Below, in pieces: positions 25,421 through 37,808 of a DNA stretch of 64,000 nucleotides. This DNA is from Lateolabrax maculatus (Eukaryota > Chordata > Actinopteri > Acropomatiformes > Lateolabracidae), in assembly GCA_031216445.1 (NCBI GenBank), contig CM062218.1, positions 13,699,501 to 13,763,500 on the forward strand, read 5' to 3'. A program made the translations under genes and the position numbers. The notes beneath the pieces were generated by a model. The model had not been told where the DNA came from, ran no database searches, and saw only the letters and a list, made by a program, of their open reading frames with translations. Positions within the stretch are counted from its first letter, which is position 1. Each line of letters opens with the position of its first letter.

Positions 25421-26446
25421 GGTCCAGACGTTGCATTTTCAAAACAGCCAGATTGAACGTGTTAAATGTAAAGACATGGTGATTGCATTACCTTTGTGTC
25501 TGAATTAAACAGCCATCCAAAGAAGTACTTTTCTATATCGTCATCATTCCCACATTTCCCAAATCTTCCTTTCTTAATTTTTTCTGTTTCTCTTTCTCTC
25601 TATATTCATGTCTGTTCATTCTCTCACTTCGGACTGTGTCAGATAGGAACAACAGATCGACATTAATACACACAGAGAGAGAAAATTAAAATGATGTTCA
25701 TAGGAAAAGAAACAATGTCCAGATAATAACAAAAAGTGCCAGTGGAGGTCCAACAGAAAAGAAGCTGCATTCATACAAGTTGAGTGCCTAGAGGAGGAAA
25801 GAGAGAAGTTAAGATGCAGACAGCGTAAGTGCTGTGATGGATAGCAAGGGTTATCAGAAATAATCAAGAAGGATGGTGACAGAGTTGGAGGAAGCAGAGC
25901 ATTCATTTCACCATGAGTAAATGTTAGCTAAAGCTGGTAAGAGCTTCTTTTTCTGTCTGTCTCTGTTTAAAGACATCAGAACTGTACTGCCTGTTCCACA
26001 GGCATATAAATTCTGCTGTGCCACATTTATTTTAACAGTGAAGCCAGCCAGGCTTCTCTGTGTGGGTGATTTTTCGATTTTGAGAGCCTGAGTTGAGAAT
26101 AGGTTAGGTACTTGCTGCAGAGGTGTGTGTCTGGAGAGGAATGAGAGGGGAACGGGAGAGCGAGAGGGAAGGAGAGACTTCTTTTGGCGTATTGAATTGA
26201 CGCCTGGAGCGTGTACAGTCACTATTCACTACTGCCATGGCATTGTTTTCTTTTTCTAATAGAATATTTTTATAAGGCTACCAAATAATGGAATACATGG
26301 AATGAGCCTTTTTTTGTGTGTGTGTGTGTGTGTGTGTACAAATGCACTATATATTTGCTGTGTGTCAATAATTATGCAGAGTGTGTGTTTATACAGTATT
26401 TCTTTTTTCTCACAGGTAGAGGTGACTCCACTGCAGATGAGGGAAC

Positions 26447-29400
26447 ATGTTGGCTATGGACCAAGGAGTGGTGGAGGAATGGCTGTCAGAATTTAAGGTA
26501 CTGCTTTACTCTGTGTGCTTGCGTGCGTGCGTGCAAAAAGCAAAATTAAAAAGCACATACCCCTGATCAGTATGCAGTATGTTCTCTGCTGCATATTATT
26601 GGCAACATTTCTTCCATATACATAAACAAATACTCTTTCTGAAGTGCTTAGTTCCCACAGAATTGCACGCTCCTGCTCAAACATGAGCACTCATCGATGC
26701 GTGACTGCCGAGGCTTGGTGAGGAGTAATTATAAAGGAGCAGATGAGATTTTTCCGGTGTGAATGTATGAGGACCAACCTGTCGTCCCCTTTCAGTGAGG
26801 TTGACCTCTGAATGCATCCAGATCGATGTGACTGACAGTTTCTTTTGACACTATCACTGCATGTCTCTTAGTCAAAATATTTTTATTTAGGATATGATAT
26901 CAATTCTGTCTCACTCACCTGTAGCCATAATACTGGGCAGATTTCTTGCTTTAAAATGAAATGTCATGTCATGTCATGTCATGTCATGTCATGTCCCTGA
27001 CTTGATGTGAATCAATGGGCAGTAAGTCGTTTTAAACAGATCAAATTTAGACTACATCAACAAATGTTTGACTAGTCAGTACTTACCAATTTGTCATGCT
27101 GTGTGTTTATTTTTTAGAATATTGGTAAGTCAGTAGTGTATCAAACTTCAGCTGTGTGTGTGTTTCAGACCCTCCCTGACAGCGCTGTGTCCACCTATGC
27201 CGCCTCACTAAGAGACAAAGGTGCCCTGGTCCCCGCACTCTACAAGGTCATTCGAGAGAACTACAGCGATGTATGGGCACACATTATCTCGTGATCAGTT
27301 TATCTTTTTTTTTTTTTTTTTTTTTTACTTAATTTTGTAAAACACAAAGTACTTCCAAAATAGTGCTATTATTTATGAAACGTTAATGCCAAATGCAAAT
27401 GTATTTATGTTGCAGAGGCAGATGTTGTGTTCTGATTTTGGTAGACTGATGCTATGATGTGCCCATGATTTTTGGTTTTCTGTTCTCCCCAGTTGCTGGA
27501 GCCAGTGTGTCACCAGTTGTTTGAGTTTTACCGGAGCGGTGAGCCACAGCTGCAGCGTTTCACGCTACAGTTCCTGCCAGAGCTCCTGTGGAGCCTCCTG
27601 TCCGTCAGCGCAGCCAGAGACCCCCACACCTCCGGGTGCATCGAGGCCCTGCTGCTGGGCATTTATAACCTGGTAGGGGAGTGGATGAAAGTGGTGGTTG
27701 CATTGTGCGTTTAAATGTTCAATACCACATTCTTATGTCTCAGCTGATTAGTTAATATAAATATAATTATTATATGGGATAAGATTGAGGTAAGGAAATA
27801 CTAGAAAAAAGAAGTCCTTGATCCTTAGCATGTGGGTGTAATCATGCAGTTCCAGAAGCAGGACTAAAGGACTTAACTGCTCAACTATTTATGGAATCTA
27901 CGTCATGTGTTTTGAAAGATTACTTTCTGCCCTTTCTGCCTTGTTAGACAGAAATGCATGGAGAGTGACAAGAAATATTGGTCAGAAATAAGGGAATTGA
28001 CAAGGGATTTGGAAACACAAGGGATTTAGAAATACACCATATAGATGGGTTGCATCTTGCAAATGCCCTTAAGCTTCCACAGAGAGATGCCAGGACTAGT
28101 AATTAATAAAGTGTGTTGAGTCCTATTTTGATCCGTTTTGGCTTTCAATGTTCTATCTATCAGCAAAGTGCAGTGTCCCCTAACTTCCTCTCTGAATAGC
28201 AGAATAGGTCAGCTGTCACTCAACACACTGGCTGGCTCCTATTAATCTATTTGACATTAACATGCACACAGGGGACACCTCAACCCCGGGGTTTGTGCAC
28301 ATGTGTTCACACGAATAATCAAACACACATATACGCCAGCAGACTGGGTCTGAGGGAAATGGAGACCCTCAGGTCCACACACAAACACCCACACATAACA
28401 GATGAGTGTGCTTGTAGAGATAAGCACACACTCTTCAGAAGTTAAGGGCGCACACAGTAAAGAGCTCCTGTTTTTCCTCACCCACATAAACATTTCCTCA
28501 TTGTCTTCCTGTCTTTCTCTTTCACAGGAAATAGTTGATAAAGATGGACAAAGTAAAGTATTGTCTTTTACCGTCCCTTCCCTCTCTAAACCTTCAGTGT
28601 ACCATGAGGTGAGGAATGCACAATAAAAGCACACAAACCTTTAAATTTTCTTTTGCAGAATGTTGTCAGTTTTTAAAAACTCCATGTTCATCTTCCCACC
28701 CTCAGCCTTCAGCAATTGGCTCCATGGCCCTCACAGAAGGGGCTCTAGCCAATCACGGGCTGAGCAGGGTGGTTTACAGCGGGCCACACCTCCAGAGAGA
28801 GACCTTTACAGCACAGAACAGGTAAGAGGATTGATGGGCGTTTTAATGTCTGCTGGGCATGTGGTGACGTCGTGTCAGCTGGGTGGAGATTGTGCTCATT
28901 TTAAAATGGGCTTTCCTGGTGGCAGGCTGCCAGTCTGCCTGCTTAGAGTTGGCAGCAAACACCAGCCAACAACCAAAGTAGAAACACTCATAAAGGAGGA
29001 TGAACAATGTGACAGAAAAGCACTAGTACTAGCAGAAGTTCAGTAGCCAAATCATGCATGTGTAGGTTTTTTTGTTGATTTTAAAGTTAACTGTGCAACA
29101 TACTGCCAAGAAATTAATTCTGTTGTTACAGTATTAGGCTGTTTAAAATGTATTCTCATAAATATGGTAGTTTACCTTAAAAATACATTTAGTTTCAGTG
29201 TATCCTGTCCTCAGTCTTGCATAGTGATAGAGTTTTAACTGCTGCCAGTGCCAATTAATTTATGCATGGTGCTCCAGCGTCCGTGATGGCCAATGGCAGT
29301 TGTCTTTGCTTTGTTGCATTTGAAGTTGTCATATTGCTGTTAGGGTTTCTTCAATTAATGTAATGAGGCCACTGCAGCCAAACTTTGAAGGTTGTAGTGG

Positions 29401-30102
29401 TCTGAGTTGAACGTCCTCAACTTTTCTCAATACTGTTTTCTTATACTGTTTTTATGTGACAAAACAAGTCTGGCTGCTTTTTTTAAATCATGCAGAGATA
29501 TATTGATCTTAATCTCTTCAATGTAGCAGTACTTGTTATTTTAGGTATCTTTGAAGTGCATAGTGCAAAAAAGAAATTTGATAACTTGCCTCAAGTGATG
29601 TAAATTGGGGCTAAAGACTACAAGTTTGGAAATTATAAAAATCTGGGGGTGAGGAGTCCAAAAGAAGAACGCTTACCAGACTTCTAGCATAATGCGCCCG
29701 ATTTTGCCACCAAACCATCGGTGGTTGAGTTGCATGTGGGTAATGTAGGTGCCAGGTTTTGACGAGGAAGAACAATGTACAATAGACTGTTTCTGTATAT
29801 CTGTTTCTGATGACTTCAAAAATGCTATGTAATCTTTAAATCTCTTTTTTGTGGTGTTTTTATCTACAGTATGGATGGAAGCGTAACTATGTCTGTGAAT
29901 TTCTTACCCGTTATGTTTAAAATGTTGTTTTATATCTCATGTTGGAATGTAGTTGAATGTAAGACGTGCTATTTTAAGGGTATGTTTGTGTTGTTGAGAT
30001 TTGAGGTGCTGACCTTTCTGCTGCTGTGCTACAACGCTGCTCTCAGCTACATGACCTCCACCTCCCTCCAGTCCCTCTGCCAGCTCAGCTCCAGGTGAAA
30101 CA

Positions 30103-30149
<47 letters not shown>

Positions 30150-30662
30150 CAGCATAACTTAATATACAGTATTGTAGCAACCCGTAGGTCACTTTGTCAT
30201 GAGGACCTGAGGACTTTATACATACATACATACACACATGATAATTTCATAATATGTGGCCTTTTTTGTCCCTTCGTTTTTTTAAATATGTTTCTTCCAC
30301 ACACAAGCACTATTTTGCAAGTACTTGCTTATCTGATCCTCTAATAGAATTTGCTTCCAGAGAGTGCCAAGATACCGCTATTCGGCATATAGCTGCGATG
30401 TACACACATCCCAACTCAGTGATTTTGGTAATCTGCCAACTGCAGTTGAGCATTGCTCTGATAAGCACAGTGCTAAAGAGAAGTCATCAGCTTTGATTTC
30501 CCCTTGACAGTTTGCTGTGTGTCAGCTCTGTACATATATAGCAGCTCCTGTAGGTTCAAATGCGCAGGTGTTATCACAGCTTTAGCTGAATCCTCTTTGA
30601 ATTCATACAAGACTTTAAAATCCTGTAGGTAATGTAGTAAACCTTTTTAATAAATCATTATG

Positions 30663-30723
<61 letters not shown>

Positions 30724-31809
30724 CATATGCATGTTTATATCCAGCAATTATTTAGCTCATTATTCAGTTTGATATCATCTCACCACAGGGAAGTAAATTA
30801 CCTTAATGGAGCGACAGCCAAGTGGCTCAGTAGAGTGGTTTCCCTGATTGAAGTTTCACTGACACATGCTTACCCATTGTGTTTTTATTGATTATCCTCC
30901 AGGGTGTGTATATGCGGTTACCCACGGCAACAGATGCGGCGCTACAAAGGCATTAGCACACGGCTGACCGTCACGTCAGAGTTCCTGGTTCAGCTCATCA
31001 CAGGGATACACTACGCCTTGTGAGTGTACACACATGCCTGAACAAAGCCAGACCAACACAGCACAGATTCACTGATAAACTTTAACTTTTCATGTCTTAT
31101 ATGTCCTATCTCTATGACAGTATTTGAGTTGTTCTAATTTTGTTCTAACATTCCTGATTAAAAGATTGTGGACTGTGACAATCACATCAAAAATGACTAA
31201 CTGTTGTCTGAACAAATATCTATTGGTCTACTAATTTGAATATGTACAGTATGACTGTCTCAGCTTTGATCTCATAATCAAGCTTTTAAAGGTGCTCTGT
31301 GGGGGTTTCTTGTAAACAAACACAAGTATGTTAAATCCAGCATTGTTTACATCCATGTTAACCATCTAGCAGGTTTCTTCTTCCCTGTCTTTGTTGGCTC
31401 ATTGCAGCATATTTTATCATGTTACCACCACCTGTTGATCAGTTGAATAGTGTGATACCATCGGTAGGACTGTGCATCGCGTCACCTGCATGCGTGCATG
31501 TGTGTCCTCATGCACAAGATTTTTTTAAATCTGACTCACAGAAAAACAGCTCCTTAGGTCTGCTAGAGGTTATAAACTCTAAATGGGACCTTTTTAAGCC
31601 GTACACTCATATGCTGTGTGTTTTTACATGTTTCTGCATTTGTGCCCGTGTGTAGGTGTAATGGGGAAGTTGAACTGGGATCCAAAGCACTGGATGACGT
31701 TCTGTATCGGGCCCAGCTGGAGTTATTCCCTGAAGCTCTGTTGGTGGGTGCAGTCGTGTTTTTCTGCTACTATATATTTCTCATATCTACTATGTGTCTT
31801 TTTGAACCT

Positions 31810-31855
<46 letters not shown>

Positions 31856-34738
31856 TGAGAGAGAGCGCATGTGATTTAGATGCACATGCTCGCCTGTGGT
31901 TTTGATTTATGCACAGCACACTGTGCTGTATTGTGTTGGGCTCTGTGTGTGTGTCAGGGACTGCAAGCAGAGTGTAATCCCACTAGATTATTTACATGCT
32001 TTCCTCTCTGCTCCGTTAAGCCATAATCCTTGAGGACCAGGGAGTAGAGGATTGAACCTAAGCTTACAGTATTACTACACAAGTCAAGGTGTACTCCTCC
32101 ACAACAATCAAAACACACAACCTTTGGATTCACATTAATAAGAATGGTGTTGGGGTTTAAGAAGATGTATTTAAAATAAAGAAACAGCTTTGTGGACACA
32201 TGGCATGAACACACACATACACACCCTAGTGTAAAAGGGTTCAAATATGCAGCGTTTGGTCCAGTGTGTTTATTTGGGTTTACTTCTTGCATTGGAACCC
32301 ACCAGGTTGCTGCTAGCACAGCATAGCTCGGTGACGTGTCCCTTATGAAACTGAAGTGTTGCGGCCTCACAGACAAAAGACGCGTTGTGCTGTGATTATG
32401 ATGCCTTCTACCTCATTACGTTACGTACTCAACTGTTACATGATCATTAGAACAAATGCCGAGTTATAATAGAAGGACTTGTGAAAAACAAAGCTTTTTT
32501 GTTTTCCTTATATCACTAGTCTGTTTAACTCAGTCAGTTTGTGCTAAGATTTTAGGTTTATCCCTGTGCTTAAATCTGGTAGAAAAAGGGATTATTGATC
32601 AGATCTTATTGGATTGCTCACATGATCTAAACTTCAGTCTGACCTAAGAACAAAACACGTCTTAGTGGTATCAGAGATGCTGCTCTTACAGGCACTGTGT
32701 ACTGGGCCAGTGCCTACACTTGGATCTTTTTTGTGTGATCTGCCTGTGTCTGTCCTCAATTGGACAGAGAAACATTTTTTTTCCTTAGTTGTACTAACTC
32801 TACAGTATTACTATGTTTTCACCGACATAAAACACATTTTGCTATTTTTAGAGTTTGACATAATTAAATATAGCATGTCGACAGTTATACTTTATAACAT
32901 GCAGCAGGTGATTTCCCAAAAAGTTTTTTTCTAAAAACCCTTAATATTGCACTATAACGTAAATGTTCTTGTTGCAGTAATTCATGCATTAGCTGCATAA
33001 AACAACCAGATCAACCAGCTAGATGCCTAATATGGGTTCTTCCACAGTTTGAAAAAATAGAAAATGTAAAATTTTGTATGTAGCCACGATTTTTTAAATG
33101 ACCTGCACTTTGATATATTTGATCTACATGGGTATGTGATGGAGATACATAGTGATTTCAGGTGTAAATTTATTTTAGTTTAATTGCATTTAGATACAAT
33201 CTGGCCTTGAGACTATAAATTATATAGTTATAGTTATAAACGGGAATATTAACAGCAGTAATTGTAGTAGAGTAACAGGATTACCACCAGGTAACATTGA
33301 ATAAAACAGGTTGGGCCAGTTTCTAACCTGTCAGAGATTCAGTCCAGTTCCTCTGGGCAATCCCTCTGTCAAACTCCTCTGAAGCAGTAATATTTGTGGA
33401 TGTGTGCTTGTCCTCGCCCTCAGGTGGGTAATGCCATCAAGTCGTCGCTGCACGGCGCAGCACTGAAGAGCAACAACAAGGAGGGTGCACGGAGTATCCA
33501 GGTGGAGATCACACCCACCTCATCCAGGATCTCCCGAAATGCTGTCACCTCCCTCTCTATCAGGGGACACCGCTGGAAGAGACACGGTGAGACTCATACA
33601 CTGGGGAAAATAGCAGATTGAGATGTAGGGACACAGCTGTGGGAGTTCAGGTGTCTGAAACACAAGAAGAGCTTTTACTCGCACTTCTCACTTTTTATTG
33701 GGTACTAAGAGTTGTTGGATTGAAGACAAAATCCCTACCAAAGGAGAGAGCAAGAGGTTTGATCTCTTCATTGTCCACCCACCCTATCATTTCAGTCACC
33801 ATGTACATAAGTGTTGTTGTCATCCTTCAGTCCTTAACATTTTAGGGCACCCTTCCTCAGTTCACTACCTAGTGCTGTCTACCTCCTTTTTAGAATCTCC
33901 TCATTAAAAACCATGACTTCCTGTCTGATTTGTTAGGATTTGCCCAAATTGGGTGCAATACAGAGACAGGAGAGCATTTACAGTTTGAGAGCAGTCAGTG
34001 AAAAACAGAAGGATGCAGCCAGACAGAGAGAGAGAGAGACAACACAATTTGAAAGAAACAGGTAGTGTATTTGTAATATGATACAGATTAGTTACAGTTC
34101 GGACACTATTTGCATTGAATGTTGTGTTTTGTGTAGTTTCAGCTCTGTGTCAGATAACCTTTGTAGTATTTATGTGACCATAGAACAAATGAGACATGGT
34201 CCTTTATTGGTCAATGATGACACACTGTATGCGGTTTATAATTAAGACAGAGTTCTTCTCTTTTCCCAGAGTACAGATAAGACAGGTCAATTACAGCCTT
34301 GAGCTAGTATAATTAGTAGGTTTCATCTTGAGCCTAACAACCCTTTTTCATCTCATGGATCCTGCTCATCGGCCCCTATCAGAGCTACTTGTTAATGCGT
34401 TAAAAGCTTTTGTTATGACCAGATAATGGAGAAAAATACTATTAAATATTAATTCATGTGTAAGGGGGGAGTGGTGACCCAGTAGGAAATACGATTCCAT
34501 TCACATACTGTGTACATATTCATCTCCATATAGCATGTACTTTGACCATGTGTTATGTTCTGATCACTATGATTTTTGTCTTTTTATTTTTCTGCCATTA
34601 CATTGATTACCTCTGTGTGTCTTGTGTTACTGTGGTCTTGTGCGCCTGTGCGCATGACCGTCTCTTTGTTTTTCATGTACGTGTGCATGATACGTGTCTG
34701 TCTGTCTGTCTATCTTTGTGTGTGTTTGTGTATATGTG

Positions 34739-34771
<33 letters not shown>

Positions 34772-37209
34772 CTATGTATTGTCCCACTACCCCCATGCTC
34801 CCCCCCCACCAGAGTCCCAGGAGGTGAGTGTAGACAGTGAGGCTGCGCTGGGGGGCGTGGCCATCCCTGAGATCAGTGTGACAGGTGTGAGCGGCGAGCG
34901 AATGCCCAACGGAGACTCCCTGCGGCCACGCCCTGACGGCCGCGCCCAGCCCGACTGCGACACGCTGGGCGCCACCTCCGAGGTCAGCCTGGACCCCCGA
35001 GGTCATGACTCCGGCACGCGGGGTCAGGAGGTCAGGAGGCAGAAGTCTGTGAGGCGAATGGTGGAGAATGAGGGTTCTGGGTCGGCCTCCACAGGGAGGA
35101 GCCAGTACTAAGGTCCTGCCCCTCCTTCCCCATGCCCCACTCCCGGGGTAACCTAGGTAACCGTGTGCGGGGGTGTGGTCTGAATGGCCGCATGATGAAT
35201 TTCCCCCTTTACCTTTTGCACTGGGCTCCACCACCCCTTCTTTGCCTAATTGCACTATTCCTCTCATCTGTCTATCCAACGTCATTCATTCATTTACTCT
35301 CTCCTTTGTGGCTTAAGCTTCCTCATGAAGATCTCCTGCTGAGATTTGTTTAAATCTAATTAATTAATTAAGATCTAACTGAATAACATTAAAAACATAA
35401 TTGAAATGCATAATAAGAATGTGCTTGGCTGAATCACAATCAGAATAATGAGACATGTTTATGTTGAGCAAAATGAAGTGGATCCTACTAAAAGCAGAAC
35501 ATCATTTAAACAAGGAAAATAACAGGTATAAAAGTAGCTCCATGAACATTAAATATGACACACTTACTGTAGATATAAAACTGCAAATTCTTTTGCTAGC
35601 TGTATCTCATTTAGTCAAAGTCACTCCTAAGCCTGAGGTCAGGTCACTGATAACAAAAAGACCCGATGCCCTTGAATCATAAAGCCCAGATATTATCTCT
35701 GTTAACAGTGCCAGTACCAGGAGAATGTACACTTACGAGGTCGTTTAGGGGTCTCGCTCCTGGGATTTTACTGGAGGGATCAGTAAGCTTTTTGGTCTCT
35801 TACAGCAAACCTCGGTACGCCTCGACACATTACCCCTGGGTTGCACCTGGAGACAGATTACTTCCTTCTGACTGGTAGCTAGGAGCTGAGGAAAGATATG
35901 CAGGTCTTGAATTATTTGAGCCAAAAGCTGCTCACAATGTTAAATCTAGACTTGAATCTGATGAGTCCCGACCGGTTTTTTAACAGACGAAATCTGACCA
36001 TGAAAGATTTTAACAGGACCTGCCTATCTGTCTGTTTACCAGCTGTTTACGGGTGTTCTGTTACAGTGATAGCATCAGATCAAAAGTGTATATTTGTGCA
36101 TATGCGGGCGGTTGGCCACTCACACGGGTGTGGACGCATGCCAGCAGGATTTTAATGTGTGTCTTGAGTCCTGAGTTAGTGGAGAGGAACACATGCATTT
36201 AGGGTTTACTTATTTGTGTCTTTTGTTTGTCTTCCTCTACTTTCCCTTCGTGGTCTTTCCTAGGCTTATGCTCTTAGACTTGTCCTCTTCTGCCTTTAGG
36301 ACAAATCATGCACTCCTCTGCCAATAAACCACTGACTGCTGATTCACAGTGCTGCTGGTTGACCTAACCTGTGTGCTGGGCTGAAATACACCACTTGCAT
36401 TATCTCATGTCATGTGGGGAGTTGTGGCTGAGGTTACAGTGTGAAGGCGCCACCTGCTGGACAGTTGTAGAGCTTCTCTGTCATGCAGCCCTACTCAAAG
36501 CTCGAAGTCATTGCATGGGACCCCACATGATTAACACTTAATACATAATGTATTCTTTTTAAACCATGTTAATCTTAATAATTTGATTGGACCAGATGGG
36601 CTGGATGACAGATAAGGTGGTTATTTCTTCCTCTGCATGCTCCTGTTTTTCATTTCAGTGCTTGTTTTGTCTCCCTCTGTCTGTCTGCCTGTCTGTCTCA
36701 CAGACGCAGTGGATCTGGGTTCCCCGGACGAGCTGATGGATATTTCTGAGGTGGATGAAGGGGTGTGGCCGGGCGGTGTGGGCCCTGACATGACACCGCC
36801 CACCATCACTATTAGCAACAGCGTCACCACATTGAACCTGGGGGCCAAGGCCATGAAGAAGTGCCGGCTCGGCGGGCGCACCAGCAAGGACAAGGAGGCC
36901 ATAACAATGGGCCGGGCCGCCAGTGAGAACACAGAGCTGTCTGTCAAGCGACTGACGCTCACCTCCAGCCAATCAGTGCCCAAGGCAGGAGCTCTCACCA
37001 GCCTGACGCGCACCGCCAGCGCCGTCTTCTCCCGCTCCTTCGAGCAGGTGGCCAGCGGCAACGCCCCTCCCTCCAGCAACCACACCACCACCGAAGCTGG
37101 CCGCTATTCATGCAGCCTGCAGGAGGAAGGGCTGGGGTACCTGAGTCCGGCGCCAAACCACACGCAGCGCTCTCCCAGCATCAGCGTGCACTTTGGCTCT
37201 GACCTTTGA
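26447..37209 (+). CDS. fam126a: Hyccin (FAM126A), PI4KA complex subunit, long form
   Basis: Cytosolic subunit that stabilises the TTC7/PI4KA complex making PI4P at the plasma membrane; human loss causes hypomyelination with congenital cataract. Ten coding exons: 26447..26497, 27169..27270, 27493..27672, 28528..28608, 28706..28821, 29999..30094, 30903..31019, 31656..31743, 33424..33586, 36704..37209; 499 residues (human 521). Diagnostic blocks: GVVEEWLSEFKTLPDSAV, LLEPVCHQLFEFYRSGE, SGCIEALLLGIYNLEIVDKD, FEVLTFLLLCYNAALSYM, ALDDVLYRAQLELFPEALL, VEITPTSSRISRNAVTS. The C-terminal exon keeps ELMDISEVDEG and SVKRLTLTSSQSVPK and ends SPSISVHFGSDL. The start at 26447 (MLAMDQGVVEEW) aligns in length with the human MFTSEKGVVEEW. 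Candidate poly(A) signals are AATAAA at 37821..37826 and, more likely, 38994..38999. FAM126A rather than FAM126B rests on the klhl7/tomm7/il6 neighbours. Confidence 0.95.
26961..26995. repeat. (ATGTC)7 tandem repeat
   Basis: Seven perfect pentamers in hyccin intron 2. Confidence 0.95.
30104..30147. repeat. (AC)n microsatellite
   Basis: Starts only 10 bases after the hyccin donor at 30095. Confidence 0.95.
30666..30720. repeat. (GT)n microsatellite
   Basis: About 27 GT units in the hyccin intron before exon 30903..31019. Confidence 0.95.
31811..31854. repeat. (GT)n microsatellite
   Basis: About 22 GT units in the 1.7-kb hyccin intron 31744-33423. That intron otherwise shows only AT-rich sequence. 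Confidence 0.95.
34813..35111 (+). CDS. fam126a: Alternative 3'-terminal exon of hyccin (short form)
   Basis: Preceded by a C-rich tract and CACCAG acceptor. It joins exon 33424..33586 in phase and reads ESQEVSVDSEAALGGVAIPE... for 99 residues to TAA, giving a 430-residue protein. The frame is GC-rich and biased toward Ser, Arg, Asp and Gly like a disordered tail, unlike the AT-rich flanks. It cannot be an internal cassette in this frame because it has a stop and no donor is needed. An AATAAA at 36323..36328 could end this transcript. The tail has an Arg/Lys patch (RRQKSVRRMV) absent from the long form. It shares no sequence with the tail in 36704..37209. Confidence 0.7.
35112..36703 (+). other. 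3' UTR of the short hyccin form / last intron of the long form
   Basis: No other coding signal seen. It holds the AATAAA at 36323..36328 and a match to the CTCF core motif (GCCACCTGCTGG, 36449..36460). Confidence 0.5.
36449..36460 (-). promoter_or_regulatory. Candidate CTCF site
   Basis: GCCACCTGCTGG fits the reverse form of the vertebrate CTCF core (CCASYAGRKGGC) at all twelve positions. It lies between the two alternative hyccin 3' exons, 244 bp before the distal one. A motif match only. Confidence 0.4.
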
Positions 37210-37760
37210 ACCCTTTGTGGCTCCTGACCACCTCGCCTCTGATCCTGTGACCCTGTACCTGTGACCTGGAACTCCAAGCCATGCCAACCGCAACGGACCA
37301 CTAATACATGAAGAAACACTCCTGTTGGTCCCCCTCGTCACTCCATTTTAACGTCTTTGATTCTCTTCGCTGTAAACCAGCCTGCCGCCCTGCTCCATTC
37401 AGACATCCAGAGCTCTGTCGGCTCCCTCTGCGCCTCTCCCCCTGCAGTCTCGTCTGGGCCTGATGGAGGCAGGATGTCAGGGACACCACTTCCAGCTTCA
37501 CTGATGTTTTTTGTAGTGCACTCTTGCCGTGAAGTCGTAACAGGACAAAACATGCACTCCGTCGCAGAGCAGCTTGTCGTAAATGGGTGCACTTAAAACT
37601 CATTACTAAAAAACTGTGTGGAAAAGTATTTGGAAAGTATTTTAATTGGCATTTGTTGCCCTGCATGGCTTTTCCATACATCCATCCTGACCTTGCCCAG
37701 GTTTGTCGAAGGGCAGATGTTGAGTATGTGTGAGCACGCTTGAGTGTGTGCACTGTATGC

Positions 37761-37808
<48 letters not shown>

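Larger units (their letters stand above)
19086..26415 (+). other. hyccin intron 1, repeat-rich, no gene seen
   Basis: About 7.3 kb. It contains (TG)n tracts at 19510..19573, 19913..19947, 22029..22085 and 24761..24780, three family-A repeats (23127..23490, 23680..23912, 25196..25420) and pyrimidine-rich stretches. Open frames here are formed by simple repeats or lack splice signals. Intronic enhancers cannot be judged from one sequence. Confidence 0.7.

Noticed and set aside
26961..26995. CRISPR-like array
   Set aside because: A pure pentamer tandem repeat without spacers in a vertebrate intron.
34710..35285. 191-codon minus-strand frame over the alternative hyccin exon
   Set aside because: The plus strand has the right splice phase and acceptor. 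The minus frame is a GC-rich shadow fused to microsatellite sequence.
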